Assembly (NCBI GenBank): GCA_013054445.1 | Contig: JAAMPI010001782.1 | Location: forward strand, 1 to 10,565 | Length of the DNA: 10,565 bases | From: Cudoniella acicularis | Taxonomy: Eukaryota > Ascomycota > Leotiomycetes > Helotiales > Helotiaceae | Direction: 5' to 3' | Part shown: in pieces, positions 8,345-10,565 of the stretch | Layout: the number at the start of each line of letters is the position of its first letter | Position numbering within the stretch: the stretch's first letter is position 1 | The notes under the pieces: generated by a model | Seen by the model: the letters and a program-made list of their open reading frames with translations, nothing else | Told to the model about the DNA's origin: nothing | Databases searched by the model: none | Program-made: the position numbers and the translations under genes

Positions 8345-8656
8345 CCGTTCACGGGAGCTCTTTGGCCTGTTGGGAATTGAATGCGTTTCAAAAGACTTCG
8401 AGGCAAAATAAACAGTTAAAAGGGGCTCGGTTAAACATCCGCAGGGCTCAGGGGCGCAGCAGCGGTATAAAGTTGGAACTCAACAATTACACTCACATCA
8501 ATAGTTGGCCTCTCTACTGTGCAGGCTTTCGAGCCTCTGACCCGTTCACGATCCAATTGCATCGCTGATGTCCTCCAAAGTTTCGTATTTCCGTGCAAAA
8601 TAAACAATTAAAAGGGGTTTGGTTAAACGTACCCACTCGGGCGCAGAAACGGTGTG
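8345..8656 (+). repeat. Degenerate direct duplication with unit of about 192-197 bp
   Basis: A 34-bp core at 8403-8436 recurs at 8595-8628 with 31 of 34 identical; it starts GCAAAATAAACA and ends GGTTAAAC. The three differences are all transitions (G to A, C to T, C to T). CCGTTCACG at 8345-8353 recurs at 8542-8550, and GGGCGCAG follows both cores. The segments between are much more diverged. No ends, inverted repeats or coding sequence identify the element. Transition-only differences would fit repeat-induced point mutation. Confidence 0.65.
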
Positions 8657-9881
8657 AGTGGATAGGGTTGAATCGAAAACCCGACACATGTCCTCACTTG
8701 AGTACTTAATGACTTCTCTCGAGGACCACTCAACTCTTTAACAATTTGATTGAATCTCCAATCTTTTTAAACAATTAATTTAAAGGGAATCTGTTGATCT
8801 TATCCCCAGAGAGCAGCTGACTCAGCGCGTGACTATCTCGCCTCTCGCCTCTCGTCTCTCGTCTACCCTATTGATGGCTAAATGCACAGGCTGTCGATTG
8901 CTTTTCCTCCGCAATTATCGGACTCCACTCGACCCTCCTCCCACTTTATGACCCAAGAAGGCATCCCACTCGCACCCACTATCCCACAGTTACCCGCTCT
9001 TTTTAAAGGCCCTTCCCCCTTGGCACCCGACCCAACCGCGAATCGCATGGCGTCCCAATTCTTTTCCGGGGTGCAATTGCCCCGAGAAAAAGTGCTCTGT
9101 GCAGTGCAACGAAATCCGAAGCAGCGAGTATGCACGTCGTAAGCAAGCCTGCCGTCTTGAAGAGGGGAAACGAGGACGAGTCTGGAAGACGAGGCGGGGG
9201 GACCCTGGAGTGTGGCACGACTGAAAAGAGCGTAGATGCGAAGTACTGTACTCTTACGGATCTGTATGGCATGAATCTTTCAACCACCCCCCGGCTGCCA
9301 CTGACGGCTGCATCGGTCCTTCCTCGTGAAATGCCCAACATCCGGCAACACAGGCAAGTTTCTCCGTAGATCGTCACGGCCAGGAGCCAACAAGTGGGCA
9401 CTGGACACTAGGCACTGAGCCACGCTTCTTGGCTATGCCAAGTAACAGATACTGGGGATTATTGAGGCTATCGATGCTTCTTTCCTCCTGAAGTCCCTCT
9501 TCTTCTTCTCCTCCGTCCTTCCGCCCACCAACCCACTTTCAACGCCTTTCTTTTTCCTTTGTTTGAAAGTGTTCTTCCCCCCTTCCTCTGTCCCGCTTCC
9601 CCTTTCGACAACAGACAGATATACTTAGCACTTGCGCATCCGGACAAAAAATAATAGGATAGGAGCGAAAAAGCAACCGTACACCGTGCCGACCCACCAT
9701 ATCCGGACGGAAGCGTTGGGGAGCAAGAAGCCGCTGGCTGGCACGATCCGATACGATACGGGGACCAGCACGAAGGGAAAAAAAATAAGGACCAGAATCA
9801 TGCATGGCCAATATTCCTCAACCGACTGAATGTCAACGCTCGCAGAGAAAGAATAAAAGAAGTGCATTGTCTCATACAATA
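8657..9881 (+). promoter_or_regulatory. Promoter and 5' untranslated region of the PH-domain gene (approximate)
   Basis: This region lies directly upstream of the plus-strand PH gene. It contains a perfect CTTGGC-TAT-GCCAAG palindrome at 9428-9442 and a long CT-rich tract at about 9478-9612, the kind of pyrimidine-rich sequence common just upstream of fungal transcription starts. An ATG at 9800 opens a 9-codon upstream frame ending at 9829, and another ATG at 9804 is in frame with the PH gene. Between 8880 and 9400 both strands carry overlapping open frames of 60-132 codons, but none shows recognisable motifs, and I treat them as non-coding. Confidence 0.45.
8839..8866 (+). repeat. 7-bp tandem repeat, four pyrimidine-rich units
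   Basis: The units CGCCTCT, CGCCTCT, CGTCTCT and CGTCTAC lie in tandem. It is a simple low-complexity tract, probably without function beyond base composition. Confidence 0.7.
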
Positions 9882-10565
9882 ATGGCTACCACCGGCCAGG
9901 AGAACATTCCTCATCACCAACATCATCGCAACAGCGGCGCATTTCTCGCAGCAGTAGAAGTGCCAGGCTCGCAGCGCTTTTCAATGGAAGAATACTACCA
10001 ACGACATAGTACGGGAAGTCGTCCGAAGTCGGTTTTCCTGGCATGTGCGCCTGTCGGTCAGACCCCGAGAGAAAATCCGCCGCCGTACAATGATGCCGTC
10101 CTCCCCCCGCTGCTGCGTCCGAAATTCAATATCCAACCCCGCGAAGATGAAGGTCGAGAAGTCCTCCCTCCGTATTCGTGTGCGATCAGCTTGGAGAATG
10201 TCTTCTTGAAGAAGATGGAGTTGGAGGGTGCGGTTCACAGGGCCCATGATCGGAATTGGTATCGAGTTGTGGTGGCATTACAAGGAACGGCTTTGACAGT
10301 CCATAAATTCAAGAGTGGTGGTGTATTCTCGAAACTTGAGGGAGGAGTCAAACCATCGGCGGACTTTCCAGCTGGTGTCAAGAGGGGACATGTGTTGAAG
10401 AGTTACAATCTCCAACATGCTGAGGTCGGCGTTGCAGCTGATTATCTGAAGTACGTTCTCCTTATACATATATATACTTCAGCCTGTCACTAACACACAT
10501 ATATAGAAAACGCTTCGTAATCCGCGTCCGCGCTGAAGCAGATCAATTCCTCCTCTCCTGCCACA
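9882..10565 (+). CDS. Fungal PH-domain protein, N-terminal part (runs off the window)
   Basis: Exon 1 is 9882-10450 and exon 2 starts at 10507; 209 residues are visible before the window ends. After a polar N-terminus comes PPYSCAISLENVFLKKMELE (about 97-116), then RAHDRNWYRVVVALQGTALT (120-139), typical of the first strands of a pleckstrin-homology domain. After the intron it continues KKRFVIRVRAEADQFLLSCH. PH domains bind phosphoinositides or protein partners at membranes, so a peripheral membrane adaptor role is likely; the specific process is unknown. A PPPY motif (66-69) and an LPPY (95-98) could bind WW domains such as those of Rsp5-type ubiquitin ligases. I chose the ATG at 9882 because it has A at -3. 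An in-frame ATG at 9804 would add 26 residues but has T at -3. Confidence 0.82.
10451..10506 (+). other. Intron 1 of the PH-domain gene
   Basis: Donor GTACGT, a CACTAAC branch site about 17 bases before the acceptor ATATAG, 56 bp, phase 2. It joins VAADYL-K to KRFVIRVRAEAD, continuing the PH domain. Confidence 0.88.

Noticed and set aside
8460..8570. Possible tRNA-like sequence around the GGCTTTCGAGCC segment
   Set aside because: No acceptor stem, anticodon arm or proper T-loop could be fitted together.
9003..9401. 132-codon open frame on the minus strand, with overlapping plus-strand frames at 8882-9142 and 9130-9369
   Set aside because: Open frames lie on both strands in a GC-richer stretch, none shows family motifs or splice-supported extension, and the region sits where the PH gene's promoter is expected.
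1..10565. CRISPR array, bacterial operon or integron-type system
   Set aside because: Introns and protein families are clearly fungal, and there are no regularly spaced repeats.

Overview
The window looks like nuclear DNA of a filamentous ascomycete, most likely from the Leotiomycetes. The reasons are short introns (about 46-127 bp) with GT..AG ends and CTAAC/CTAAT-like branch sites, a fungal-type AzgA purine transporter, a fungal STAND-type N-terminal domain (start MSFGFSIGDF), fungal pleckstrin-homology (PH) protein motifs, and a short dispersed element with TG..CA ends. The class-level placement is an impression from protein style, not a database result.

Layout. 1-504: AT- and GT-rich sequence downstream of the first gene, with nothing coding recognised. 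505-2349 (minus): a complete three-exon AzgA-type purine permease, 582 residues. 2350-3536: an intergenic region between two divergent genes, with GATA-type sites that would fit nitrogen control of the permease. 3537-3740 (plus): the start of an F-box-like gene, cut off after about 66 residues. 3736-4008: a 273-bp dispersed repeat, best read as a solo LTR, holding all 20 ambiguous bases of the window. 3949-7569 (minus): a seven-exon gene that I rebuilt by joining exons in frame. It encodes a fungal HeLo-like/STAND-type N-terminal domain, a long middle region without a P-loop, and about eight to nine degenerate ankyrin repeats; its 3' end runs into the same repeat. 7570-9881: 2.3 kb of non-coding sequence with degenerate repeats, a 12-bp tandem repeat and a pyrimidine-rich leader. 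9882 to the window end (plus): the first 209 residues of a PH-domain protein with one intron, continuing beyond the window.

The genes do not form an operon or an obvious cluster. The permease and the F-box fragment are divergent, as are the HeLo-like/ankyrin gene and the PH gene. The most notable feature is the junction at 3736-4008. Two unrelated gene fragments point at each other and both end inside one repeat that has no target-site duplication, which is what recombination between repeats, or a repeat-induced assembly join, would leave. The HeLo-like/ankyrin protein resembles fungal self/non-self recognition proteins in architecture, but it lacks the usual nucleotide-binding module; its function is not known from this sequence.
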